Positions 18,897-28,959 of a stretch of 64,000 nucleotides of DNA are shown here, in pieces. Each line of letters starts with the position of its first letter. Within the stretch, counting starts at the first letter, position 1. Under the pieces are notes generated by a model, which did no database searches, had not been told where the DNA came from, and saw only the letters and a program-made list of their open reading frames with translations. Source of the stretch: Pusillimonas sp. T7-7 (GTDB lineage: Bacteria > Pseudomonadota > Gammaproteobacteria > Burkholderiales > Burkholderiaceae_B); assembly GCF_000209655.1 (NCBI RefSeq), contig NC_015458.1, positions 992,001-1,056,000 on the forward strand, read 5' to 3'. The translations under genes were made by a program, and so were the position numbers.

Positions 18897-19059
18897 AGGT
18901 GCTCCGGGACGCGCCCGTAGCACAGGCACCATTATGTCGGGAGCGCCTTGGTTGGTGGGGTTTGGTCAGTGGTGTGGGATGGGGGAAATCTAATACCGCG
19001 TAGAGCGGCATTCAGATACAGCAACAGTATCCAGTTCAGCCTGTTCAAGCTTATGCGGT

Positions 19060-19959
19060 CTACTGCCAGATTGGCAATTGGTGCCACTGAGGCGGGAAGC
19101 CCATCGCGGAAACGGGAATTTTGTGCTGATTGATTAAGTCTTGTAGCCTCTTTCTCCAGCTATGTTGAGGAGCCACGATATCCATGCAGTACAACAGCAT
19201 GACCAGCGAGTTGTACAGCTTGCGAGAGCCGATATGAAATTGCGATGTTAATGATGAGGGCTTACTACGCGGCAGCAACGGGGTTATTGTGAATTCCCGG
19301 TTCCATAGACGGCTATGGTGGGCACATGTGTTGCGTACCAGAGCCAAGTGATGCAGCCAAGATCCCAATACCTTTTCATCCAGGCCATACGTCGAGGCGA
19401 TGGCACGACGTGTTTGCATGGGCTTGAGGTTGCCGTACCAGCGTGAGAGCAGGCCCAGGGACATTACTTCGCATACAGCCCAGACTGGGGGCAAGGATTC
19501 TGAATAGCTGTTCTGGAGATGTTTGATAAAGACTTCATCTGACCGCTCGACCTCCTTGCGCAACTTGGCAATATTAGTTGCCCACAAATGGGGTCTGGCA
19601 GCCAGGGAAATGTCCAGATGGGCATGAGGCCCATGACGATGGGCTAGATGGTAGGCCCATTGACTGCGGACGGAGACTTCTATGCGTTCGATGGCATCCA
19701 GAACCAACAGGCGAAGGCTGCGGTCAAAGACGTATAGGTTAAGTACATCATCAAACCGAGTGCTTGGCTGAAACTCATGCGGATTATGGCTTGCTTCAAA
19801 AGGCAGCCAGTAGGCGCTGAGACGATAGTAGTTCAGGTGTTGCAGGTAAAATTCAGCAGAGGCTGGGTCATCGACATGCATGCCGCGCTGCTGAAGGATG
19901 GAAACCTGTTCGGCGTAGGTTGTTGCCGGTTTGGGAAAAGATGGTCTTAGTATCGGCAT
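19060..19959 (-). CDS. Abi family (Abi_2/AbiD-AbiF type) HEPN protein
   Basis: A protein of 299 residues of the Abi_2 family: N-terminal [13 protein letters not shown], then [11 protein letters not shown] and [21 protein letters not shown], all characteristic. Near the end [12 protein letters not shown] (Arg209 to His214) is the RxxxxxH motif of HEPN ribonucleases. Lactococcal AbiD/AbiF members cause abortive phage infection, and the fold implies RNA cleavage or binding on activation. The gene stands alone in a region full of mobile-element debris, as expected for an acquired defence gene. No antitoxin or DNA partner is visible next to it. Confidence 0.88.
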   Translation of the reverse strand: MPILRPSFPKPATTYAEQVSILQQRGMHVDDPASAEFYLQHLNYYRLSAYWLPFEASHNPHEFQPSTRFDDVLNLYVFDRSLRLLVLDAIERIEVSVRSQWAYHLAHRHGPHAHLDISLAARPHLWATNIAKLRKEVERSDEVFIKHLQNSYSESLPPVWAVCEVMSLGLLSRWYGNLKPMQTRRAIASTYGLDEKVLGSWLHHLALVRNTCAHHSRLWNREFTITPLLPRSKPSSLTSQFHIGSRKLYNSLVMLLYCMDIVAPQHSWRKRLQDLINQHKIPVSAMGFPPQWHQLPIWQ

Positions 19960-20010
19960 GATGAACCCATGCCGTATTTGGCGCAGTTAGTGTACAGGCC
20001 TGAAAAAAAG

Positions 20011-20066
20011 TAACCCGCCGGTTTGAGGATTCGCTTTCGCGCATAGCCTTGGCGGGTTTTGTTATC
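20011..20066. terminator. Putative bidirectional terminator
   Basis: Inverted arms AACCCGCC (20012-20019) and GGCGGGTT (20051-20058) enclose 31 bases with some internal pairing. The plus strand then reads TTGTTAT, and the minus strand reads TTACTTTTTTTC after its own stem. It lies just upstream of the Abi gene start and could insulate it from either side. Confidence 0.45.
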
Positions 20067-20106
20067 CCAATTATACATGCAATGCGGTAGCAAAGGAAGA
20101 CTCCAT

Positions 20107-20330
20107 GATGAAAACGCGCCTTCCCGATACCACGATCCGGCGATTTGCCCAAAAACCACCATTTATGTCCGAAAACACGCAATCCGCTCAAAACCCTGGC
20201 AGCATCAAGCAATCGCGAGCAAGGCCAAGCGAACTTCCGGGGATGGTATTTTGGATGGTATTGGCAGGATAGGTTAGAAATAAACATAATAAAATCAACG
20301 GTTTTCTTGACCTATTGATCATTGAGTGGG
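20107..20330 (+). repeat. Diverged long direct repeat, copy A
   Basis: About 220 bp that match 23232-23460 in the same orientation. The first 170 bases are close (I estimate 85-90 percent), including CGATTTGCCC and ATTTATGTCCG. After about 20280 the match fades, with shared AATCAA and ATTGAGTGG. An ATG at 20170 opens a 35-codon frame (MSENTQSAQNPGSIKQ) that stops at a TAG; in copy B the same frame runs on for 97 codons. Both copies lie outside thiC, about 3.1 kb apart. Confidence 0.85.
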
Positions 20331-20351
20331 AGTAGGGGTGAAGTGTAAAAT

Positions 20352-20365
20352 ATGATATAAATCAA
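20352..20365. promoter_or_regulatory. Possible FNR/Anr-like site
   Basis: ATGATATAAATCAA reads TTGAT-N4-ATCAT on the other strand, nine of ten defined bases of the FNR/Anr consensus TTGATNNNNATCAA. No gene starts within 200 bases downstream on either strand, so it may be a chance match or a leftover promoter. The surrounding stretch 20286-20575 contains no gene I can see. Confidence 0.2.
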
Positions 20366-20424
20366 CATATTACGTCTATCTTCTCATGTTGTTTATAGTT
20401 TCTCTGTAACTTGGACCTGATAGT

Positions 20425-20511
20425 GCATCGTTGGGCATTCCAACGATGCGTCGCCAGTTGTTTATCATCTAATTGCTAATACGCTGCTACCTAAAGCCCG
20501 TTAGCAATTAG
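20425..20511. repeat. Two perfect inverted repeats downstream of thiC
   Basis: GCATCGTTGG (20425-20434) pairs with CCAACGATGC (20440-20449) over a 5-base loop. CTAATTGCTAA (20469-20479) pairs with TTAGCAATTAG (20501-20511) over a 21-base loop. Both lie within 150 bases after the thiC stop on the minus strand. Neither has a T-tract, so they are not ordinary intrinsic terminators, but they could protect the 3' end of the thiC message. Confidence 0.55.
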
Positions 20512-20575
20512 TCCGCCACTAATCATCAATACCAGTAAAGACTGCTCTGGCTCCTTCAAAGGGACGATGTGTGGC

Positions 20576-22537
<1,962 letters not shown>

Positions 22538-22577
22538 TCAATCGGGCGGCATGAAGCCAAACGATATTAACGAGCGC

Positions 22578-22656
22578 GCTCCCAGCATCGGCATTATCCG
22601 TACTGGTACGAAGGGCCTTTCTCAACCCGCTGAAAATAGCGAGTACCCCTGCGTGC
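22578..22656 (-). promoter_or_regulatory. TPP riboswitch (THI element) upstream of thiC
   Basis: Read on the minus strand, the segment shows the THI-box parts in order: GCAGGGGTACTCGC at the 5' side, GGGTTGAGA (consensus CTGAGA with one change), then ACGGATAATGCCGATGCTGGGAG, which matches the GGATAATGCCAGCG block. It sits between 90 and 170 bases upstream of the thiC start. Thiamine pyrophosphate binding should turn thiC expression down. Confidence 0.9.
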
Positions 22657-22899
22657 GAGCCAGTATAGGACATAAGCCTGTCACGTGGGTCTGCATGAAG
22701 CTTTAGGTGATGCAATCAGTTGGCTCGATGAGAGAATTCAACAGATACCACACCGCGCAAGGAGAACCGACGGAAAATAGGGACTGGTAGATGTCGTATT
22801 CGACGTCGGTATCATTCTGGGTAGGTCGCCCCGGGCGGGCATGCCAACCGTTGCGGGAAGAACTTCATGGATGTTCTTCGGTTTTATTTCTGATGATGC

Positions 22900-22960
22900 C
22901 AGGTGATGCCTGGGCAATGGCGATTTGTTCCGGCCGTGCCGTGCCGTGGTGCGGGAATTT
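22900..22960 (-). pseudogene. Fragment of the mobilization-type gene found in the chimera
   Basis: GCCTGGGCAATGGCGATTTG at 22906 onward is identical to the plus-strand sequence at 18625 onward and both continue with TTC and a GG-CGTGCCGTG variant. On the minus strand it reads [10 protein letters not shown], as in the chimera, but then goes on SPGIIRNKTEEHP and stops in TGA overlapping an ATG. This is the natural 3' end of the ribbon-helix-helix gene, and it shows where the chimera at 17871-18896 departs. Confidence 0.65.
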
Positions 22961-22969
22961 GTACGGGCG

Positions 22970-23200
22970 CTATTGAACTTGACGTTGTTGAGCGAGTAGC
23001 ATCTGCCCTTGTTCAGTCAGATGATATTTCTGCAAGCGACAGCTTGGTTTGTCTGGCGTTGACATCCCAAGTAAGCCAGCGTCGAGTGGTGACTGCAGGT
23101 ATCTTCGTCGCGCGTCAGGATTTGAACTAGCTCTGCTTCACAGTCATGGGATTTACTCAGTTGCAAATGGCTGCGTGACTCAGCCTATTGTGTTAAGACC
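22970..23200 (-). pseudogene. Remnant of a C-terminal winged-helix domain (Fic or AlbA/RecG-like family)
   Basis: One minus-strand frame reads RRYLQSPLDAGLLGMS, then TPDKPSCRLQKYHLTEQG and ends at 22970. The pattern of LxxLLDAGLIEMTxPDKPxSRLQKYRLT is found at the C-terminal winged helix of many Fic-domain proteins and of AlbA-type RecG-like regulators. A coding-like stretch, HLQLSKSHDCEAELVQIL, lies just upstream in another frame, implying a frameshift, and no start or catalytic domain remains. It adjoins the mobilization relic and the second direct repeat. Confidence 0.5.
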
Positions 23201-23231
23201 ATAGACGACTTTGGCAATGGATCCATTCAAG

Positions 23232-23460
23232 AGGGTATAAAAGCACCTTTCTAATACCACGACCCGGCGATTTGCCCGAAAAACACCATTTATGTCCGAA
23301 AATACGCAATCCGCTCAAAACCCTGGCAGTATCAAGCAACCGCGAGCAATGCCAAGCGAACTTCTGGGGATGGTATTTTGGATGGTATTGGCAAGAGGTG
23401 CTGGAAATAACCCCAATGGAATCAATGCTGTAATTAAGCTACTGATAATTGAGTGGAAAT
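23232..23460 (+). repeat. Diverged long direct repeat, copy B
   Basis: Partner of copy A at 20107-20330, same orientation. It contains an ATG at 23292 and a 97-codon frame (to 23585) beginning MSENTQSAQNPGSIKQ. Between the copies the small frame is kept: within the first 34 codons differences are two silent and three missense. I recognise no family for the peptide, and its second half may be non-coding, so it is listed as a repeat and not a gene. Confidence 0.85.
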
Positions 23461-23495
23461 TCTACATCTGGCACGTCCAGGCGCCTGATGGCATG

Positions 23496-23536
23496 AAAAA
23501 GCCGCTAAGCTCGCGTAATTGCGCGCTTTTTGTATT
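23496..23536 (+). terminator. Putative intrinsic terminator
   Basis: AAAAAGCCGC and GCGCGCTTTTT form imperfect arms around TAAGCTCGCGTAATT, followed by GTATTT. It lies inside the 3' half of the 97-codon frame of repeat B, which argues that transcription through that frame normally ends here. Confidence 0.5.
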
Positions 23537-23745
23537 TATGTCTGGCATGGTCTGGCAACTGATGGAAGCGCCGCTCACGGTTTGAGCATGGTATTGAAAG
23601 CTGATACTATCGCCTCACGATGCCATACTGCGTTTTCTTCCGTATTCATGGTGTTGAGTTATAGAATATCATTGCTTTATATTACAAAAATTAATAAATT
23701 TGATGTTTTTCAGCGCGGTATCGGAAACGAAGAAGGACAAGGTGC

Positions 23746-24687
23746 ATGCTGACGGATACCAAGGCCGCCGCACAGCTAAGAAGCAGTGTTACCCTCCATG
23801 ATCCCGCGTCCGCCAAGATGTGGGCGGCGCACGGCTGGCTTTTCCACTGCGCCGACAGCCTACTACGTTATCCGGTCGACCAGGCCATCTCGCAGATCCT
23901 GTCGATCATGGGCGAGACCGCCAATGTCGATCGGGCCTGGATGATTGAGTACCGGCCCGGCCTGCTGCGCTTTCGCAATACGCATGAATGGTGCCGGGGC
24001 AAGACAACACCCTATGTCAAAGAATTGCAGGAAGTTCCCACGACGCTGATCGCCTGGCTGCATAGATATATGGTCAAAGGGAAGGCCGTCGCGATCTACA
24101 ACATCCACGACCTACCGCGCGCGGCGCGTGTGATCCAGGTTGAGTTCATTCGGCAAGGAGACAAGAGCGTGTTGAGCGTGCCGGTTTTCTGCGACGGCCA
24201 GCTCTACGGCATCATTGGTTTTGACACGACTGAGGCCTATCGCGAATGGTCGGAATCGGAAATCGACGCGTTGTTCCAATGCGCCAGGCTGATCGGCTAT
24301 GCCAAGTATGGCAATGGACGAGGGGCGAATCGGCCGGCCTCGTATGAAAGCCAGTCGCCTACGCTTTATCTGAGCATGAGGGGAGTGGTGCAAGGCGTTC
24401 AACCGGAAGTCATCTTGGGCGTGCGCTCGGCGGGGAATTACAGCGAGATCTGGCTGGCGAACGGATCTATGGTGCTGGACTCACGCTCGTTGGGAGTATG
24501 GTCAACGCTGTTGCCCCGGAAGACTTTCTTTCGCATCCATCGGACATCGGTGATCAATGCCTTGCATGTCGTCGAGGTTGACCGGCGCGATCAGAATCGA
24601 TGGTTTGTTCGGATGCGAGACATGAACCGGAACTGGCCGGTGTCGCGGTCTTATCGCAAGCTCTTGCGTGAGCGCATGGGCATTTAA
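23746..24687 (+). CDS. GAF-LytTR family DNA-binding regulator
   Basis: A protein of 313 residues with no receiver domain. Residues about 30-190 form a GAF-like sensor (ISQILSIMGETANVDRAWM, SVLSVPVFCDGQLYGIIGFD). Residues about 205-313 form a LytTR DNA-binding domain: an early strand after RGVVQGVQPEVILGVRSAGNYSEI, then LPRKTFFRIHRTSVINALHV and a final SRSYRKLLRERM. LytTR proteins bind pairs of short direct repeats about two helix turns apart. Such a pair, ATTCATCC twice 21 bases apart, lies at 24764-24792 before the next operon, so this gene is probably its dedicated regulator, with the GAF domain sensing a small molecule (inference). Confidence 0.88.
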   Translation: MLTDTKAAAQLRSSVTLHDPASAKMWAAHGWLFHCADSLLRYPVDQAISQILSIMGETANVDRAWMIEYRPGLLRFRNTHEWCRGKTTPYVKELQEVPTTLIAWLHRYMVKGKAVAIYNIHDLPRAARVIQVEFIRQGDKSVLSVPVFCDGQLYGIIGFDTTEAYREWSESEIDALFQCARLIGYAKYGNGRGANRPASYESQSPTLYLSMRGVVQGVQPEVILGVRSAGNYSEIWLANGSMVLDSRSLGVWSTLLPRKTFFRIHRTSVINALHVVEVDRRDQNRWFVRMRDMNRNWPVSRSYRKLLRERMGI

Positions 24688-24763
24688 GCAGCTTCTCTTT
24701 TGTCGTCTTGGTACCTGAAACTCGCGCGCTCGAAATATCTCGGAAGCACGCTCCAAAGCTGCA

Positions 24764-24792
24764 ATTCATCCAACCGGCGTGTCGATTCATCC
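24764..24792 (+). promoter_or_regulatory. Candidate LytTR operator: direct repeats 21 bp apart
   Basis: ATTCATCC occurs at 24764-24771 and 24785-24792, start-to-start 21 bases, the geometry known for LytTR sites (two 9-bp half-sites on one face of DNA). It lies about 80-110 bases upstream of the first serine hydrolase gene and about 80 after the regulator gene. Confidence 0.5.
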
Positions 24793-24809
24793 CGTTACAC
24801 TAGCGTTTC

Positions 24810-24862
24810 CTCTGGTTTTTGATATCGTCACGCCGTGATCCCTATCGTCGAAATAACCAGAG
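24810..24862 (+). promoter_or_regulatory. Structured 5' leader of the serine hydrolase operon
   Basis: CTCTGGTT (24810-24817) pairs exactly with AACCAGAG (24855-24862), and inner bases (TCAC with GTGA, and others) can extend the stem. The right arm adjoins the AGAGAGAA ribosome-binding region of the ATG at 24872, so folding may limit translation. Confidence 0.4.
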
Positions 24863-24871
24863 AGAACCTGT

Positions 24872-26017
24872 ATGTTGGCTTCCTGCATTTTGTCACGTAT
24901 GTCTGCTATCACCTTGGCGGTGGCCTGCGCCATCGGTATCAATCCAGCACGCGCGGCCGATCTGGCTCTCACTGAGGCTGTGTCCATGGCCGGAATGCAG
25001 CTCTTTCTTGACTCTGGCGCGCCTGGCATTGTGATCGGTGTCGTACGCGGCGATGACACTGTCATTCAAGGCTACGGAGAGACCGCGCCCGGCAGCGATG
25101 TCGAACCCAATGAACACTCCATTTTTCGATTGGCTTCGGTGTCCAAAGTCTTTGCCGGAGACGTGCTGGCCTCGCTCGCAGCCAAAGGCAAGCTGAGCCT
25201 GACCGACCCCTTGTCCAAGTACGCGCCAGACAACGTCAGCGTGCAGAGCAATGGCCGGCCCATTACCTTGCTGGATTTGGCTACGCATTCGGCCGCGCTT
25301 CCCCGCGAGCTGCCGAACCCAGACGTCAGCCCTTCCGACAATCCCTTTGACGCCTTTGACCGGGCCTATTACTGGAAATGGATGGGCAGCAACAAACCCG
25401 CCTATGTTCCCGGCACGACAACGCTGTACTCCAACCTGGGCTATGGCCTTCTGGGGGACGCGTTAGCCAAGGCTGGGGGCGCCAGCTATAACACTGTCTT
25501 CACCAATGAGGTGGCCACACCCGTTGGCCTGACGGACACCACCAATGTTCTGAACGACGAACAAAAAACACGCTTGATGACAGGCCTCGACCCTTTCCAA
25601 AATCCCGATCCTAACGCCACGGTGCCCGATGTGATGTACGCCAGTGCGGGCCTGTACTCAACGGCTGCTGATATGGTGCGCTGGATGGAGTGGCACCTTG
25701 ACGGCTCACGTCAGCAACGTACCGATGCTCTGCTCGCCCACCAGATGTGGCTGCCTTACGATGGGTTGGCATCCGTCGTTGGAACAGAGGTTTCCGATGC
25801 GGATGGCATGGGTCTGGGTTGGGTGGTGAGCCTGCCGCGCGCCGGTACGCCCTTGCTCCTGGGCAAGAGCGGTGGCCTGGGCGGCTTCATGACCTACGTG
25901 GTGCTGTCGCCCAACCGCGACCTGGGCATCTTCGTGGTCGCCTCCCGGGTCAACTTTGGGATGTTCAACGGTATCCACAGCCGGGTACGCGAACTCGCGG
26001 CAGAGCTGGCGCGGTGA
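24872..26017 (+). CDS. Serine hydrolase, class C beta-lactamase/DD-peptidase fold (first of operon)
   Basis: An exported protein of 381 residues with a signal peptide ending near NPARAA at about residue 29. Active-site motifs of the penicillin-recognising serine hydrolases are present: SxxK as Ser89-Lys92 (LASVSK), YxN as Tyr186-Asn188 (LYSNLGYG) and a late GKSGG in place of KTG/HxG. The family includes AmpC-like beta-lactamases, D-aminopeptidases and esterases; resistance function should not be assumed. It heads a three-gene operon (9 bases to the barrel gene) behind the LytTR regulator. Confidence 0.9.
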   Translation: MLASCILSRMSAITLAVACAIGINPARAADLALTEAVSMAGMQLFLDSGAPGIVIGVVRGDDTVIQGYGETAPGSDVEPNEHSIFRLASVSKVFAGDVLASLAAKGKLSLTDPLSKYAPDNVSVQSNGRPITLLDLATHSAALPRELPNPDVSPSDNPFDAFDRAYYWKWMGSNKPAYVPGTTTLYSNLGYGLLGDALAKAGGASYNTVFTNEVATPVGLTDTTNVLNDEQKTRLMTGLDPFQNPDPNATVPDVMYASAGLYSTAADMVRWMEWHLDGSRQQRTDALLAHQMWLPYDGLASVVGTEVSDADGMGLGWVVSLPRAGTPLLLGKSGGLGGFMTYVVLSPNRDLGIFVVASRVNFGMFNGIHSRVRELAAELAR

Positions 26018-26025
26018 GTTGATCC

Positions 26026-27180
26026 GTGACGGTCAAACGATGGATGATCTTGCCGATAATGGCTCTGGCTGCGACCGCAAGTGCGCAGGATGCCAGGGAT
26101 ATTTTCAAGACCGAGATCTTCCTCACTCCTTATAGCGAGATGGGCGACGGGCAGGAACACTACCCAAGAATCAATGGCCGCGTCCTTGCTTTAACTGGAT
26201 ACACACACTATTTCGGTATCCGTGACGACAATGGTCAGATTCCGCGCTCGGATTGGAGCAGCACTCAGCCACAGATAGAAGGCGCGTTTGTGCTGCAACT
26301 GACCAAGCGCTTATCGGTGCGCACCAAAGCGAGCTTCAATTCATCCACCCAAGACACGCAGGACAACGCCTTTTCCGACTTAGGCGTGGATCTGGACAAT
26401 CTTTTCCTGGCCTATACCGCTGACAACTATGCTTTATATGGCGGCAAAATAGACGTCGGATATGGCGATGCCTGGCACGTTATCGACGGTCTGTATTCCG
26501 GCTTTACTGAGGGCTCGGAATATCGTGGCGCGGTCGGGCTCGGAGCCCGCCGCACACTAAGCAGCAATGGTGCAGGCACGCATTCGGTCGCGGCTGTTCT
26601 GTTCAAGCGGGATGACAGCAGCCTGGGCAAACGCTGGGACTTTGACGACGGCATGCTCAGGACGGAAGGCAGCCCCGCTTTCAGCGACCAACTCAAATCC
26701 TTTGTGCTTTCCTATGATGTACGCGGTCTGGCTGATCTGGAGGGCATCTCGGCGGGCGTAGACGCTGGACGCGTGGAGGCAGAATCCGGTTTCGGAAAGA
26801 GCACAACCTTGGTGTCGATGCGCCTGCGCTATGACACAGAGCTACGCAATCGCTGGAATCTGGGTTGGTATAACGAAGCCACCTATGCCAGCGCCTTTCA
26901 AGGTGCACCGGTGTCCAATGGCAGCGGCGTGACCTCGATTTCCCTCTCGCGCGACCGCTGGCAATTGGTATTGACTGGCGCAGCACGAAAAATGGCGGGC
27001 CGAGAAGAAACACTGGCGCGTTACGGCTTGCGCGACGGTTGGGATTGGGCCATGTCCGGCGCGGTCACCTACGTGACCGAATCGGGTTTTATTTTACAGG
27101 CCGGACTGGTGCGTCAACGCGATCAGGCGCTGGTCATCAACCAGGGCGTCGTCCGTCTGGCCTATCAACTGGAGCTATGA
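26026..27180 (+). CDS. Outer-membrane beta-barrel (porin-like) protein
   Basis: A protein of 384 residues. It may start at GTG 26026 or ATG 26044; both give a signal peptide ending ATASAQ. The mature protein is rich in alternating aromatic/polar strands (LYGGKIDVGYGD, RNRWNLGWYNEATYASAF) and ends in the short strand RLAYQLEL. These are features of a Gram-negative outer-membrane barrel, although the last residue is Leu and not the common Phe. I do not recognise a named family. Lying between two exported serine hydrolases, it could admit their substrate or product. Confidence 0.75.
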   Translation: MTVKRWMILPIMALAATASAQDARDIFKTEIFLTPYSEMGDGQEHYPRINGRVLALTGYTHYFGIRDDNGQIPRSDWSSTQPQIEGAFVLQLTKRLSVRTKASFNSSTQDTQDNAFSDLGVDLDNLFLAYTADNYALYGGKIDVGYGDAWHVIDGLYSGFTEGSEYRGAVGLGARRTLSSNGAGTHSVAAVLFKRDDSSLGKRWDFDDGMLRTEGSPAFSDQLKSFVLSYDVRGLADLEGISAGVDAGRVEAESGFGKSTTLVSMRLRYDTELRNRWNLGWYNEATYASAFQGAPVSNGSGVTSISLSRDRWQLVLTGAARKMAGREETLARYGLRDGWDWAMSGAVTYVTESGFILQAGLVRQRDQALVINQGVVRLAYQLEL

Positions 27181-27181
27181 G

Positions 27182-28765
27182 ATGATCATGTTTAAAAAAA
27201 TGGGCGTTTCTGTCTTGATACCCGCGCTACTCTTAAGCGCCGGCCCGCTTGCTGCGCAGACCGTGGTCATCGATGCGCAGGCTGCGCCTGGCATGGACGT
27301 GGTCGCCAGCCCAAAGGGAAGCCGTGAGAAAGCCGTCCAAGAATTGCCTGCCATTATCGACAGCGTGATGAAACGCAGCCAAGTGCCGGGCATGGCCGTG
27401 GCCGTCGTCCTGGACGGCAAGACGGTGTTTGCGCAGGGCTACGGCAAGCGCGAACTTGGTAAACCCGAGGCTGTCAATGCACAGACCGTCTTCCTGACCG
27501 CCTCTGTGTCGAAGTCGCTGTCGTCCACCGTGACCGCGATCGAAGTCGGCAAAGGCCGTGTGGCCTGGGATGACCCTGTGACGCGCTATCTGCCGGACTT
27601 TAAACTCAGCAATCCTTATGTGACGCAGCACGGCACAATCGGCGACTTTCTCGCCCATCGCACCGGCCTTCCAGGGACAGCAGGCGACGACCTTGAAAAC
27701 TTGGGCTACACAAGGCAGGATATTATGGCGCGTTTGCGCCTTTTGCCCTTGGACCCTTTCCGCACCTCGTATCACTACGCCAACTTCAGCACCACCGTCG
27801 GCGCAGAAGCGGTCGCTGCGGCCGTCAAAAAGCCCTTTGAAGACCTGGCCCGCGAAGAGTTGTTCAAACCCCTGGGCATGACGTCCACCAGCTATTACTA
27901 CCGTGACTACGAGGCGCGCGACAATCGCGCTTCTATGCATGTCTTCGAGCAAGGAAAGTTTCAGCCTCGCGGACAGCGCAACGCCGACGCCCAGGCCCCG
28001 GCCGGCGGCGTATCATCCAATGTGGTCGATCTGGCCGAGTGGCTCAAGCTGCTGATTGCCGACGGGCAGTATCAGGGCAAGCGCTTGATTCCAAGCGAGG
28101 CTCTATTGCCGATGTTGTCACCGCAAGCCTTCAGCGCGCCGCCCTTTACGCTGAATGCGCGTCCAGGATTCTACGGTTATGGCTTCAATGTCAGCGTCGA
28201 GACCGGTGGCCGCCCGGTCATGGGCCATTCAGGCGCCTTTCTGCTGGGTACGGGCACTTCATTCAGAATCGTACCCTCTGCCGGTATCGGCATTGTGGTG
28301 CTGACCAACGGCGCACCGGTCGGTGCGGCCGAGGCTGTCATCGCACAATTCACCGATGTGGCACTCTACGGCAAGTCCACCCGCGACTGGTATGCCGCCT
28401 ATAACGGCGTGATGCAAGGTTTTTTCGCACCGCAGGCCGATCTGTCCACACAGAAACGTCCAACATCACCCCGCCCCGGCCATCCACTGCAACAATATGT
28501 TGGGAGCTACGAGAACGCCTACTTCGGCCCAGCCGAGATCCAGGAATCCGACTCTATCATGACCTTGGTGCTGGGGCCCAAAGCCATGCGTTTCAAACTG
28601 GATCACTGGGATGGCAGCACGTTCTTCTTCACTCCACCTGGTGAGGCGGAATTGGTGGCCTCTCAAGCCTCCATCACTTTTAAGGTAGACAAAGATCAGC
28701 CAGCCGGCAGCTTCGTGATCAAGATGTATGACGAGGACGGCCAGGGCACCTGGACTCGCAAATAA
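27182..28765 (+). CDS. Serine hydrolase, class C beta-lactamase fold with C-terminal extension
   Basis: An exported protein of 527 residues with a signal peptide ending near PLAAQ at residue 26; ATG 27182 follows the barrel stop by one base, and ATG 27188 is an alternative. Motifs are Ser108-Lys111 (TASVSK), Tyr199-Asn201 (HYANFS) and HSG in GHSGAFLLG near residue 345. A C-terminal region of about 100 residues (YVGSYENAYFG onward) resembles the small barrel domain (DUF3471-like) found behind many such hydrolases. It differs clearly from the first hydrolase, so the two probably act on different bonds or steps. Confidence 0.9.
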   Translation: MIMFKKMGVSVLIPALLLSAGPLAAQTVVIDAQAAPGMDVVASPKGSREKAVQELPAIIDSVMKRSQVPGMAVAVVLDGKTVFAQGYGKRELGKPEAVNAQTVFLTASVSKSLSSTVTAIEVGKGRVAWDDPVTRYLPDFKLSNPYVTQHGTIGDFLAHRTGLPGTAGDDLENLGYTRQDIMARLRLLPLDPFRTSYHYANFSTTVGAEAVAAAVKKPFEDLAREELFKPLGMTSTSYYYRDYEARDNRASMHVFEQGKFQPRGQRNADAQAPAGGVSSNVVDLAEWLKLLIADGQYQGKRLIPSEALLPMLSPQAFSAPPFTLNARPGFYGYGFNVSVETGGRPVMGHSGAFLLGTGTSFRIVPSAGIGIVVLTNGAPVGAAEAVIAQFTDVALYGKSTRDWYAAYNGVMQGFFAPQADLSTQKRPTSPRPGHPLQQYVGSYENAYFGPAEIQESDSIMTLVLGPKAMRFKLDHWDGSTFFFTPPGEAELVASQASITFKVDKDQPAGSFVIKMYDEDGQGTWTRK

Positions 28766-28813
28766 GCAGGCACCGTGGCAGTAGCGGTAGGTGCTGCGCC
28801 ATCTGCCTGCTTT
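28764..28813 (+). terminator. Putative operon terminator
   Basis: AAGCAGGCA (28764-28772) and TGCCTGCTT (28804-28812) pair around a 31-base loop with inner pairing, starting at the stop codon of the second serine hydrolase. The T-tract is short, so strength is uncertain. Confidence 0.4.
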
Positions 28814-28959
28814 GCATGGTCGGTAAAAGTGAGGGTGAAGAAAATAAATGAGCGTTTGAATCGAGTGTTCTTGCGGCTCTCCAGGCCTGGAAGATAATCG
28901 GAGAGAGAGTGATTTAAAATGTCGCTTATTAATCAAAGTATTCGGCTACTCCGCATCTC

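Noticed and set aside
23292..23585. 97-codon frame MSENTQSAQNPGSIKQ as a gene
   Set aside because: A terminator-like structure lies inside its 3' half, the copy at 20170 stops after 35 codons and no family is recognised. Kept only as part of the repeat.
24872..28765. Reading the two serine hydrolases as beta-lactamase resistance genes
   Set aside because: The SxxK/YxN/KTG-like fold is shared by peptidases and esterases, and neither protein shows a close AmpC signature. The operon context points to substrate processing.
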